From Paenibacillus dendritiformis (GTDB lineage Bacteria; Bacillota; Bacilli; Paenibacillales; Paenibacillaceae), in the NCBI RefSeq assembly GCF_945605565.1, contig NZ_OX216966.1, forward strand, positions 4,580,001 to 4,644,000: DNA of 64,000 nucleotides. The letters run 5' to 3'. Positions 17,204 through 25,397 of this stretch are shown here, piece after piece; within the stretch, counting starts at the first letter, position 1, and the number at the start of each line of letters is the position of its first letter. Both the position numbers and the translations under genes were made by a program. The notes under the pieces are model-generated. The model was not told the DNA's origin, searched no databases, and saw nothing but the letters and a program-made list of their open reading frames with translations.

Positions 17204-19195
17204 CTATTCCTCGAACTCCGCAAAATCCACATTCTCCACGATCCAGCGCTTGCGTGGCTCCACCTTGTCGCCCATCAGCGTCGACACTCTGCGCTCCGCC
17301 TTGGCTGCATCCTCGATGCGAACCTGCAGCAGCGTGCGGGTCTCCGGATCCATGGTCGTCTCCCAGAGCTGCTCCGGATTCATTTCCCCGAGCCCTTTGT
17401 ACCGCTGAATCTCGGCGCTCGATCCGAGCTGCTTCATATAGTTGCTTAACTGCTCATCGGACCAAGCGTAGCGTACCGACACATGCTTCCCTTTTTTATG
17501 CGTAATTTTATATAAAGGAGGCTGCGCAATATACACTTTGCCTTGATCGATCAGCGGCTTCATATAGCGGTAGAAGAACGTCAGCAGCAGTACCTGAATG
17601 TGCGCGCCGTCGGTGTCGGCATCGGTCATGATGATGATCTTGGCGTAGTTGCTTTCTTCCGCCTCGAATTCCGTGCCGACGCCCGCTCCGATCGCGTGAA
17701 TGATCGTGCGGTACTCGTCGTTCTTCAAGATGTCCGCCAGCTTGGCTTTTTCCGGATTCAACGGCTTGCCCTTCAGCGGCAATATCGCTTGGAAGCGCGA
17801 ATCCCTTCCCTGCTTCGCCGATCCGCCCGCCGAGTCCCCTTCGACGATGAAGAGCTCATTGCGCGTATAATCCTTCGACTGGGCCGGCGTCAGCTTCCCG
17901 TTCAGGTTCGAGCTCTCGCTTCGCTTCTTGCCGCTGCGCACCTCTTCTCTCGCCTTGCGCGCCGCCTCGCGCGCCTTGGAAGCCTGGAGCGCCTTCTTGA
18001 CGAGCATTTGGGCGACTTGCGGATTTTCCTCCAGGAAAATGCTCATATGCTCGGACACGACCGTATCGACCGCGCTGCGCGCAGACGCGCTGCCCAGTTG
18101 ATCCTTCGTCTGTCCGACGAACTCGACATCGGACATTTTCACGTTGATGACGGCCATCATGCCTTCGCGCAGGTCGTTGCCGTCGAGATTTTTGTCCTTC
18201 TCCTTCAGCAGGTTATTCTTGCGGGCATATTCATTCATCACGCGCGTGTAAGCGGTCTTGAAGCCCGTCTCGTGCGTGCCGCCGCCGCGTGTCGGAATCG
18301 AGTTGACGAACGAAGCGATCGTCTCCGTATAGCCATCATTGTACTGGAGTGCGACCTCCACTTCCGTCTCGTCCTTCTCGGCCGCGAAATGAACGACTTC
18401 ATTCAGCACGCTCTTGCCTTCATTCAAAAAGCGGACAAATTCGCTTGCCCCGCCTTCATAGCAGAAGGTGTCCTCCTTGCCGGTCCGTTCATCCTTCAGA
18501 ATGACCTTCAAGCCTGAATTGAGGAAGGCGATCTCCTGCAGCCGCTCCGCCAGATTGTCATAGCTCAAATGAATGTTGCCATGGAACACTTTCGCATCCG
18601 GCTTGAAGGTCACCTTCGTGCCGGTCTTGTTCGTATTCCCGATAATCTCGAGACCGGTCACCGGTTCCCCGACATGCTCCGTCCCGTTCTCATCCGTCCA
18701 CGATTCGAAGCGCTGTCTGTGAATATGCCCGTCCCGGTAAATCTCGACCACGAGCCACTCCGAGAGCGCGTTCGTCACCGAAGCGCCGACCCCGTGCAAG
18801 CCGCCTGATTTCTTATAGCCCGCGCCGCCGAACTTGCCGCCCGCGTGCAGCACCGTATAGACGACCTGCGGCGTCGGAACGCCTGTCTTATGCATGCCTG
18901 TCGGAATGCCGCGCCCGTTGTCACGGACCGTCACCGACTGATCCTTATGAATCGTTACATCGATCTGGGAGCAAAACTTGGCCAAATGCTCGTCCACGGC
19001 ATTATCCACGATCTCCCATACCAGATGATGCAGACCCGAGGAACTCGTACTGCCTATGTACATGCCCGGCCGCTTGCGAACTGCGACAAGCCCTTCCAGG
19101 ACCTGTATATCGTCCGCTCCATATTCCCCGTTCCGGTTCTCCGATGCTCCCTCGTTGCCCGGCAGCTGTTTGAACAAATCGATTTGCTCGACCAT
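17204..19195 (-). CDS. parE: DNA topoisomerase IV subunit B
   Basis: A 663-aa GHKL ATPase subunit. N-terminal motifs are 'VRKRPGMYIGST', 'WEIVDNAVDEHLA' (Bergerat Asn/Asp), 'VRDNGRGIPTG' and 'KKSGGLHGVGASVTNALS'. The TOPRIM motifs EGDSAGGSAKQGRD and 'MTDADTDGAHI' lie near residues 435 and 515. The length is typical of ParE. The start has GGAGGAG closely upstream. It precedes parC in a two-gene operon. Confidence 0.93.
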   Translation of the reverse strand: MVEQIDLFKQLPGNEGASENRNGEYGADDIQVLEGLVAVRKRPGMYIGSTSSSGLHHLVWEIVDNAVDEHLAKFCSQIDVTIHKDQSVTVRDNGRGIPTGMHKTGVPTPQVVYTVLHAGGKFGGAGYKKSGGLHGVGASVTNALSEWLVVEIYRDGHIHRQRFESWTDENGTEHVGEPVTGLEIIGNTNKTGTKVTFKPDAKVFHGNIHLSYDNLAERLQEIAFLNSGLKVILKDERTGKEDTFCYEGGASEFVRFLNEGKSVLNEVVHFAAEKDETEVEVALQYNDGYTETIASFVNSIPTRGGGTHETGFKTAYTRVMNEYARKNNLLKEKDKNLDGNDLREGMMAVINVKMSDVEFVGQTKDQLGSASARSAVDTVVSEHMSIFLEENPQVAQMLVKKALQASKAREAARKAREEVRSGKKRSESSNLNGKLTPAQSKDYTRNELFIVEGDSAGGSAKQGRDSRFQAILPLKGKPLNPEKAKLADILKNDEYRTIIHAIGAGVGTEFEAEESNYAKIIIMTDADTDGAHIQVLLLTFFYRYMKPLIDQGKVYIAQPPLYKITHKKGKHVSVRYAWSDEQLSNYMKQLGSSAEIQRYKGLGEMNPEQLWETTMDPETRTLLQVRIEDAAKAERRVSTLMGDKVEPRKRWIVENVDFAEFEE

Positions 19196-19381
19196 TCCAG
19201 CTCCTCCTTCAATCCTTCATTCAAATGTATCTGTTCATAATCAAAAGAAAATCTGTCGCACCCGTAGGAAAGGAGAACACTCCCACCATGTATATCGTCC
19301 GGATGCAAACAGATGTTTCGCATTCTTGATAAGTTTGTCCGAAAATCTTTAACGAACAAGGAAAACAAGTACTTGTATATT

Positions 19382-20371
19382 CTAATTCAATATATCCTGT
19401 TTCGTAAAGACACGGAATGCGACAATCAATCCGGCAGCCCCCCATACCGTTAAAACGGCGAGGGAGAACGGCAGCGTCATCCCTTCCACGGGAGCCGGCG
19501 TTCCCGCCAAATAATCCGTCAGCTTCAGGTTGATCATAAATAAATATTTCGCTGTCGGCCAGGAAGAGGCCATGTTGTATAGAATCGACCCGGCGATCAA
19601 GGTCGCCATCAGCGTCACGATGCTGGCTGCCGTACTGCGGACCAGCACCGATATCATGAAGCCGAGCGCGGCGACGACAAGGCTCGAGAACCAGACAAGC
19701 CCGAGTTGCATCAGCAGGTAGAGCCAGGAAGGCACTGTATGCACTGCCTCGAAATTGACATCCGTTCCGGTCAAGGAGAAGCCGGTAAAGATCGGATAGG
19801 TCCAGCCGCCGTAACCGAAGACAAGCCCGGAGATAAGATACGACAGCAGCGCTGTCAGTAATACGATGATTCCGGTGAACATCATGAGCACAATCCATTT
19901 GCTGAGCAGCACCTTCCAGCGCCGGATCGGCCGGGTCAGCAGCATCTTGATCGTGCCCGTCGAACGCTCCGAGGACACGATATCGCTCGCGATCGCCATG
20001 ACGAGCAGCGGAATGAACAGCGTAACGGCATTATCCAAAAAGGTGCGCGTAAAGGTAACCCCGTTCGGATCGCTCGGATTGATATCGTGATCGAGATTAT
20101 ATTGAAGCTGCTGCAGTACGATGCGCCGATACTTCTTCCATTCCTCCGGAACCCGGTCGCTGCCGAGCGAGTTCTGGATGTCCGTAATCCGCTGCTGCAG
20201 CTCCAGACGCCAGTCTTGCTTGAATTTTTCGCGGTTGTTGTCCGCGATTTTCATTTGCGCGTAGGTGAAGACCGGAATAATAATGATGAGGATAAGCAGG
20301 ATGACATAAAAGCGGTTTTTCCTCAACACTTTGATCGTCTCGTTCTGAATCAAAGGCAACAGGCTACTCAA
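19382..20371 (-). CDS. ABC-2 type transporter permease
   Basis: A 329-aa membrane subunit with a TM helix at about 20-40, a large extracytoplasmic loop (45-110) and five further hydrophobic segments to the C-terminus, as in NatB-like and antibiotic-efflux ABC-2 permeases. 'SSERSTGTIKMLLTRPIRRW' is the typical cytoplasmic coupling segment. The start is TTG at 20371 with GGAGGGGGAG upstream and overlaps the ATPase stop by 8 nt. It is the last gene of a three-gene operon. The substrate is unknown. Confidence 0.85.
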   Translation of the reverse strand: MSSLLPLIQNETIKVLRKNRFYVILLILIIIIPVFTYAQMKIADNNREKFKQDWRLELQQRITDIQNSLGSDRVPEEWKKYRRIVLQQLQYNLDHDINPSDPNGVTFTRTFLDNAVTLFIPLLVMAIASDIVSSERSTGTIKMLLTRPIRRWKVLLSKWIVLMMFTGIIVLLTALLSYLISGLVFGYGGWTYPIFTGFSLTGTDVNFEAVHTVPSWLYLLMQLGLVWFSSLVVAALGFMISVLVRSTAASIVTLMATLIAGSILYNMASSWPTAKYLFMINLKLTDYLAGTPAPVEGMTLPFSLAVLTVWGAAGLIVAFRVFTKQDILN

Positions 20372-21329
20372 TGCGCTCCCCCTCCGTTATCTCCAAAAAT
20401 AGCTGTTCCAGGGTCGGCATGATGCGTTGGATTCCTTCCACCTCGATGCCCGCATCCAGCAAGCTTCGATTCAGCCCCGCAATCCGTTCCGGAGCCGTCT
20501 CCGTCAAAATCGCGTCCTCCGGCAGCCCGACGAGCGCCGCGGCGTCGATGACGCCCTCTTCCCGGCTGTAGAACCGGACCGCGCCGCTGCGTTCCAGTAT
20601 CTCCCTCGCCTTGGCTGCCGGCTGCGCCTGCCAGATGACGAATTGATTCCTTCCGGTGAGCAGCCGTTCGACATCATCGACAGCCAGCACCTTCCCGCGG
20701 CTAATAATCGCGACGCGATCGCACATCAGCTGAATCTCGCTCAGCAGATGGCTGGAGACGAACACGGCCATGCCGCTGTCGGCCAGCTCGCGAATGAAGG
20801 CCCGTAGCTCCTTGATGCCGAGCGGGTCCAGCCCGTTCGTCGGCTCATCCAGAATAAGGAGCTTCGGCCGCCCAAGCAGCGCCTGCGCGATGCCGAGACG
20901 CTGCCTCATGCCGAGAGAATAGGTCTTGACCCGATCATGGATCCGGTTAGACAGGCCAACGATGTCGACGACCTCCTGAATTCGTTCGGGTCCCAGCTCC
21001 GGCATCATGCGGGCGAAATGTTCTAAATTTTCCCATCCGGTCAAAAAGTTATACATCTCCGGGTTCTCGACAATGGATCCGACATAGCGCAAGGCCCGCT
21101 CCGGCTCGCGGTTCACATCGAATCCGCACACTTGAATGCGCCCGGATGTCGGCTTAATGAGATCGACCAGCATGCGAATCGTCGTCGTCTTGCCCGACCC
21201 GTTCGGGCCGAGGAAACCGAATATTTCCCCCGCCCGCACCTCGAGAGTGACATCGTTAATGATTGACTTGCGGCCGATCCGCTTCACGACCTGCTGCACC
21301 GACAGGACGATGGATGAATCCATGCTCAT
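20364..21329 (-). CDS. ABC-2 type transporter ATP-binding protein
   Basis: A 321-aa ATPase of the DRR/CcmA-like exporter class. Walker A is GPNGSGKT (about 41-48), the signature is 'YSLGMRQRL' (SLGMR in place of LSGGQ, usual for this class), Walker B is 'LLILDEPTNGLDP' and there is an 'SSHLLSEI' H-loop. A C-terminal extension of about 100 residues is typical. GGAGGAAG precedes the start. It partners the permease overlapping its 3' end. Confidence 0.89.
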   Translation of the reverse strand: MSMDSSIVLSVQQVVKRIGRKSIINDVTLEVRAGEIFGFLGPNGSGKTTTIRMLVDLIKPTSGRIQVCGFDVNREPERALRYVGSIVENPEMYNFLTGWENLEHFARMMPELGPERIQEVVDIVGLSNRIHDRVKTYSLGMRQRLGIAQALLGRPKLLILDEPTNGLDPLGIKELRAFIRELADSGMAVFVSSHLLSEIQLMCDRVAIISRGKVLAVDDVERLLTGRNQFVIWQAQPAAKAREILERSGAVRFYSREEGVIDAAALVGLPEDAILTETAPERIAGLNRSLLDAGIEVEGIQRIMPTLEQLFLEITEGERIE

Positions 21330-21353
21330 AAGCTTCCTCCTCTCACGCGCTCC

Positions 21354-22169
21354 TTACCGGATACTCTGGACGATGCGCTCCGCGATCGCCTGATAGCCTT
21401 CCCCGTTCGGGTGAAAATGATCCGAAGACAAATAACTTCCGATATTGTGCTGGAACAAGTCGGACGTCGGCACGAGCAGCATGTTCTCGTCCTGGTTGAT
21501 GAAGCGGAACGCCTCATCATTCCATTTCTGCACGACCATATTCCCGATCTGCCTCATTTCCTTCAGATCCGCGAAGGGATTGTAGAGCCCGACATAGACG
21601 ATAAGCGCATCCTGATTCCAACGGCGAATGCCCTCCAAAATCCGCTTCAGATCGGCAGTCCCCTTCTCCGTCTTCGCCAGCAGCGCACGCTCATCCATCG
21701 CGGATGGGCTCATCTGCTCGCTCTGGGCACTCTGGAACAGATCGTTGCCGCCAATCGTCAGCAGAATGACATTCGCCTTCTTCAGCACATAACCGATGCT
21801 CTCCTGCTCAACCCGTTCGGCTAACTGCTCTGCCCTCAACCCGTTGATCCCCATATTATTAAGAAGCGTGACCGGCTTATCCGTACCTTCCTTCAGCAAA
21901 GACACCGTCCGGCGAACGTAACCCTCTCCCGTACCATCACCGGTGCCTCTCGTCAGCGAATCGCCCAGCGACGCAATCAGCAGCTCCTTCGATCGGCTCG
22001 TCTCCTCCACAGGAGGCAGCTTCATCTCCGGCTTATCCGTGAACGGCACGGACGCCGGCCGCAAAATATCCGCTACCCCAAAGCCAAAACCGATGATCAG
22101 CAGAACCGTAGACAAACATCCGAATATAACAATCCAGCTCCATAATTGCGAGATCGGTCTGCGCTGCAT
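21354..22169 (-). CDS. GDSL-type esterase/lipase, membrane-anchored (YpmR-like)
   Basis: A 271-aa SGNH hydrolase with an N-terminal membrane anchor (about 11-32). The nucleophile block is 'ASLGDSLTRGTGDG' (Ser71), the oxyanion Gly/Asn are in 'NNMGINGL' and 'TIGGNDLF', and the catalytic Asp/His are in 'SSDHFHPNGEGY'. It likely hydrolyses lipid or acyl esters at the outer face of the membrane. It leads the operon with the ABC-2 transporter genes 24 nt downstream. GGGGGAGG precedes the start. Confidence 0.88.
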   Translation of the reverse strand: MQRRPISQLWSWIVIFGCLSTVLLIIGFGFGVADILRPASVPFTDKPEMKLPPVEETSRSKELLIASLGDSLTRGTGDGTGEGYVRRTVSLLKEGTDKPVTLLNNMGINGLRAEQLAERVEQESIGYVLKKANVILLTIGGNDLFQSAQSEQMSPSAMDERALLAKTEKGTADLKRILEGIRRWNQDALIVYVGLYNPFADLKEMRQIGNMVVQKWNDEAFRFINQDENMLLVPTSDLFQHNIGSYLSSDHFHPNGEGYQAIAERIVQSIR

Positions 22170-22329
22170 ATCTATCCTCCCCCAACATCATTGCCCGGGT
22201 ATCCGGAACTCCCTCTAAAAATGGCCGACTTGTTACGTATACTGCCATGCGACTGACAATACATGCTATATTTTATTAGAATACCTGTTCGCGTAGCGAT
22301 TTGCAAACGAGCCCCCTTCCGATCTGCAG

Positions 22330-22350
22330 AAAAAAGCCCCTCTCCGGGGC
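22330..22350 (-). terminator. Rho-independent terminator (minus strand)
   Basis: GCCCC-TCTCC-GGGGC (22336-22350) is followed on the minus strand by six T residues (22335-22330). It would insulate the GDSL operon promoter from transcription entering from the repeat island. Confidence 0.7.
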
Positions 22351-22405
22351 AGTTTGATTGATGCGCCGCTCTCCGTTCCCGCCTGCCTGCTAGTCTTCCG
22401 CTGTT

Positions 22406-22607
22406 CTTTTCACCATTCTCCCTTTCGCTCAGGATCCTCCCCTCTCCAGGTGTCCTTTGATGCATTCTCCCAACCGGTCAGGACTTCCTACGACTATCCT
22501 TTGAGGCATTCTCCCTTCTGGTCAGGACGATCTGTTCTCTTTGACGCGCTCTCCCTTCTAATCAGGTCGCGTCCTGTCTCTTTGACGCGCTCTCCCTTCT
22601 AATCAGG
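22406..22607. repeat. Degenerate tandem repeat A, about five copies, period 40-48 nt
   Basis: The core CTTTGA-N4-CTCTCCCTTCT-N3-TCAGG recurs with cores starting near 22406, 22455, 22499, 22539 and 22580. The last two copies are nearly identical over about 35 nt; the earlier ones are more diverged. A related single copy lies at about 56285-56314. Confidence 0.75.
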
Positions 22608-22690
22608 TTTTTCTACGGAGAGACGAGATCCACCACATAAAAAATGAAGTGCCAAGAATTCCCGTGGGACTTTCTCGACGGCCTGATTTA
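22608..22690. repeat. Repeat B, copy 1
   Basis: Begins TTTTTCTACGGAGAGACGAG and continues through CACCACATAAAAA and ACTTTCTC to GCCTGA. A second direct copy starts 582 nt further on. The first 35 nt are nearly identical and the rest is diverged. Confidence 0.75.
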
Positions 22691-22775
22691 CGGGATCCAA
22701 GAGACCTCGTCGGATCCTGGGGGCATCATCGCCTTCTGGAAGCATCGTTGCCTCCTGGGACTTGAACGTGAGGAG

Positions 22776-23107
22776 GGAATTGCTGCCATTTTACAGGAAT
22801 TTAGGCTCAATGAGTCCACATCCCGAGGAATTGCTGCATATCTACATCATTTTAGGCCCTTTTGCTTCAAGTCGAAGCGAAACGGGTGAAATTCCTGCAG
22901 TTTTGCAGGATTCCCTTTCTGGTGAAGTCGTCCATATCGAATTGCTGTATTCGTGCAGGATTTCGCTTACCGAATAGGCGTGTCTGGAGAAATCGTGAAG
23001 TTTTGCGGATTTCGCCTACAGGATAGATGTGTCTAGGGAAATCGTGCAGTTTTGCGGATTTCGCCTACCGGATAGATGTGTCTAGGGAAATTGTGCAATT
23101 TTCAGGC
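22776..23107. repeat. Tandem repeat array C, seven degenerate copies of about 50 nt
   Basis: Units beginning GAAATYGTGC or GGAATTGCTGC start near 22776, 22827, 22888, 22939, 22989, 23038 and 23087 (periods 51, 61, 51, 50, 49, 49). Copies five and six differ at only a few positions over 49 nt. Each unit centres on a short inverted repeat, best seen in copy three as CCTGCA-GTTT-TGCAGG. The gradient from diverged to near-identical copies suggests recent expansion at the right end. Confidence 0.75.
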
Positions 23108-23189
23108 CGTTGGAAACCCCTGTTTTTTACGAAGGGGTGGAGATGTCCATTTTTCTACTCAAAACTTAGCTCAGAGCGTTTTAAGTCGA

Positions 23190-23272
23190 TTTTTCTACGG
23201 AGAGACGAGATTCACCACATAAAAATGGGGTTCCAAACACTCCCACTTACTTTCTCAACAGCCTGAATAACA
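23190..23272. repeat. Repeat B, copy 2
   Basis: Second direct copy of the element that starts TTTTTCTACGGAGAGACGAG. Together with copy 1 it flanks the 50-nt array C. Confidence 0.75.
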
Positions 23273-23534
23273 CTGGACTTTCAGGAGAATGGCCGTATGG
23301 AGCCCACCATTCTGAGCAATGGGGAGAATATGTATAAGACGTTCAGCACAGACTTATTCCACCTTCATTTTCTATGTACACTGCACTGCACTTCCATCTT
23401 CACCTGCACCTGACTGGATGGGAGATTGCTTGTAAGCAGCTTCTTGCACCAAAAAAACTCCATCCGCGGAACCTCCCCAACCCGCTTGCGCGGTCCAGGT
23501 TGATTCCGAACGAATGGAGCCAACTTTCTTCAAC

Positions 23535-25397
23535 TTACATATATTTGTATTGGGCGGCGACAAGGCCGTAGTACGTTCCTTGCTTCGCCATCAGTTCTTG
23601 ATGGGTGCCCTGCTCCTGAATCACCCCGTGATCCAGGACGATGATGTTATCGCAGTGGCGAATCGTCGACAGCCTGTGAGCAATGATGAACGAAGTCCGG
23701 CCCTGCAGCAGTGTCTTCAGCGCCTCCTGGATCTTCAGCTCGGTCTCGGTGTCGATGCTGGCCGTCGCCTCATCCAGAATGAGAATGCGCGGATTCGCCA
23801 GCAGCGCCCGAGCGAACGAGAGCAATTGCCGCTGCCCCATGGAGAGCAGATTGCCCCGCTCCTGCACCTCGGTGTCATACCCGTCCTTCAATTTGACGAT
23901 GAAGTCATGCGCGAACACCGCCTTGGCGGCCGCTTCGACTTCCGCATCCGTCGCATCAAGCCGTCCGAAGCGGATATTGTCGCGAATCGTGCCCGAGAAG
24001 ATGAACGTATCCTGCAGCACGATGCCGATCTGGGAGCGAAGACTTTCCAGCGTCACATCCCGGATATCGATACCGTCAACGAGCACGCGACCTTCCGTCG
24101 GATCGTAGAACCGGCTGAGCAGGCTGATGATCGTGCTTTTCCCGGAGCCGGTATGGCCGACGAGAGCAATCGATTCGCCCGCTCTGGCGGACAGCGAGAT
24201 GTTGCGCAGCGCCGGGCGGCCTTTCTCGTATTCGAACACAATGTTTTCGAAGCTCACATCGCCACGCACTTCCGGCATCTTCCGCGCATGCTCCTTCTCC
24301 GCGATGGTCGGGCGCTCATCCATGAATTCGAAGATGCGCTCCGACGAAGCCATCGCGATCAGCATCTGCGAATACATCTGGCCGAGCCGGTTGATCGGCT
24401 CCCAGAAGTTCCCGATATACTGTGCAAAGGCGAAGAGAATACCGACCGTAATCGCCTCGGTCTGCACGAGATGCGAACCGAGCATGAACAGGATGAACGC
24501 TCCGATAGCACTCGTAATCTCGATGACCGGGCCGAATGTCTGGTTCATGGCGGATGCCCGATCCCATGATTTCTTGTTGACCTGGTTCATGTGATCGAAA
24601 TATTCCATATTCGCTTGCTCTTGCGTGTAAGCCTGCGTTACCCGGATGCCTTGAATCGCTTCGTTCAAGTGGGAGTTGATGCGCGACTGCTTAATGCGCA
24701 CATCCTGCCAGGCGAACCGGATCTTTTTGCGCAGCTTGGTCGAGATCAGGAACATGATTGGGACCGTAATCATGACGGCGACCGCCAGCTGCACGTTCAG
24801 GAACAGCAAAATGATAATGATGCCAAGCAGCTGCAAGCAGTCAACGAGCGTATTAACGGCGCCATTCGTGAATAGATCCTGCAGCGAGTTGACGTCGTTG
24901 GTGATCCGTACGAGGACGGAACCCGCCGGACGCTTGTCATAGAAATGAAAGGACAGCTTCTGAATATGCTTGAACAGGTCGGCCCTCAAATCGTAAATGA
25001 TCCGCTGCCCGATCACGTTCATGAACTTGATGCGGAACGCGTTGGCCGCCCACTGCACCAGGTACAGCCCGAATACCGTTCCGGCGATAATATAGAGCAG
25101 CCGTGTCGACGGATCCCCGACCGCCGGCTGTATTGCATGGTCAATCGCGTAGCTGATGAGGAACGGGATCGCCAGCTTCGTAATGGTGCCCAGCACCATC
25201 ATGATGATGAGCACCGGCAGCAGCTGCTTGCGGTATGGCTTCATATAGACGAGCAAGCGGCGCATCTGGGCCCAGTTGAACGGCTTCTCGATGATCTCGT
25301 CATCCTGATAGACGAACCGGGATCGCTTCTGTGATGTATCCTGCGAATCCTCCCGCCCCTTCCGGCCGGCGGCAGCCGCTTCGTTCATCGCGCTCAT
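23535..25397 (-). CDS. Heterodimeric ABC exporter subunit, catalytic-Glu half (BmrD/YheH-like)
   Basis: A 620-aa fused membrane-ATPase subunit: cytoplasmic N-terminal extension (1-50), six TM helices (about 55-340) and an NBD (about 380-620). Walker A is GHTGSGKS. The signature is altered (LLSMGQRQ) while Walker B ends in the catalytic Glu (LILDEATASID). This pairing with a partner carrying the opposite changes defines an asymmetric exporter of the BmrCD/LmrCD/TmrAB type, usually drug or lipid-like substrate efflux. It starts within ATGA of the upstream gene's stop. The substrate is not known. Confidence 0.9.
   Translation of the reverse strand: MSAMNEAAAAGRKGREDSQDTSQKRSRFVYQDDEIIEKPFNWAQMRRLLVYMKPYRKQLLPVLIIMMVLGTITKLAIPFLISYAIDHAIQPAVGDPSTRLLYIIAGTVFGLYLVQWAANAFRIKFMNVIGQRIIYDLRADLFKHIQKLSFHFYDKRPAGSVLVRITNDVNSLQDLFTNGAVNTLVDCLQLLGIIIILLFLNVQLAVAVMITVPIMFLISTKLRKKIRFAWQDVRIKQSRINSHLNEAIQGIRVTQAYTQEQANMEYFDHMNQVNKKSWDRASAMNQTFGPVIEITSAIGAFILFMLGSHLVQTEAITVGILFAFAQYIGNFWEPINRLGQMYSQMLIAMASSERIFEFMDERPTIAEKEHARKMPEVRGDVSFENIVFEYEKGRPALRNISLSARAGESIALVGHTGSGKSTIISLLSRFYDPTEGRVLVDGIDIRDVTLESLRSQIGIVLQDTFIFSGTIRDNIRFGRLDATDAEVEAAAKAVFAHDFIVKLKDGYDTEVQERGNLLSMGQRQLLSFARALLANPRILILDEATASIDTETELKIQEALKTLLQGRTSFIIAHRLSTIRHCDNIIVLDHGVIQEQGTHQELMAKQGTYYGLVAAQYKYM

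Larger units (their letters stand above)
22170..23534. other. Gene-free, repeat-rich island of about 1.36 kb
   Basis: No open frame here has a convincing ribosome binding site or protein-like composition; the short frames present follow the repeats. The stretch holds a minus-strand terminator, a degenerate tandem array of period about 41-48, a pair of 83-nt direct repeats 582 nt apart, and between them a seven-copy array of period about 50. It separates the GDSL/ABC-2 operon (whose promoter must lie at the left edge) from the end of the ABC exporter operon. Confidence 0.8.

Noticed and set aside
22776..23107. Possible CRISPR array
   Set aside because: Units of about 50 nt are degenerate throughout, without short conserved repeats separated by unique spacers, and no cas genes are present.
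22354..23266. Several 60-80-aa frames inside the repeat island
   Set aside because: They follow repeat units, lack ribosome binding sites and change frame between copies, so they are by-products of the repeats.
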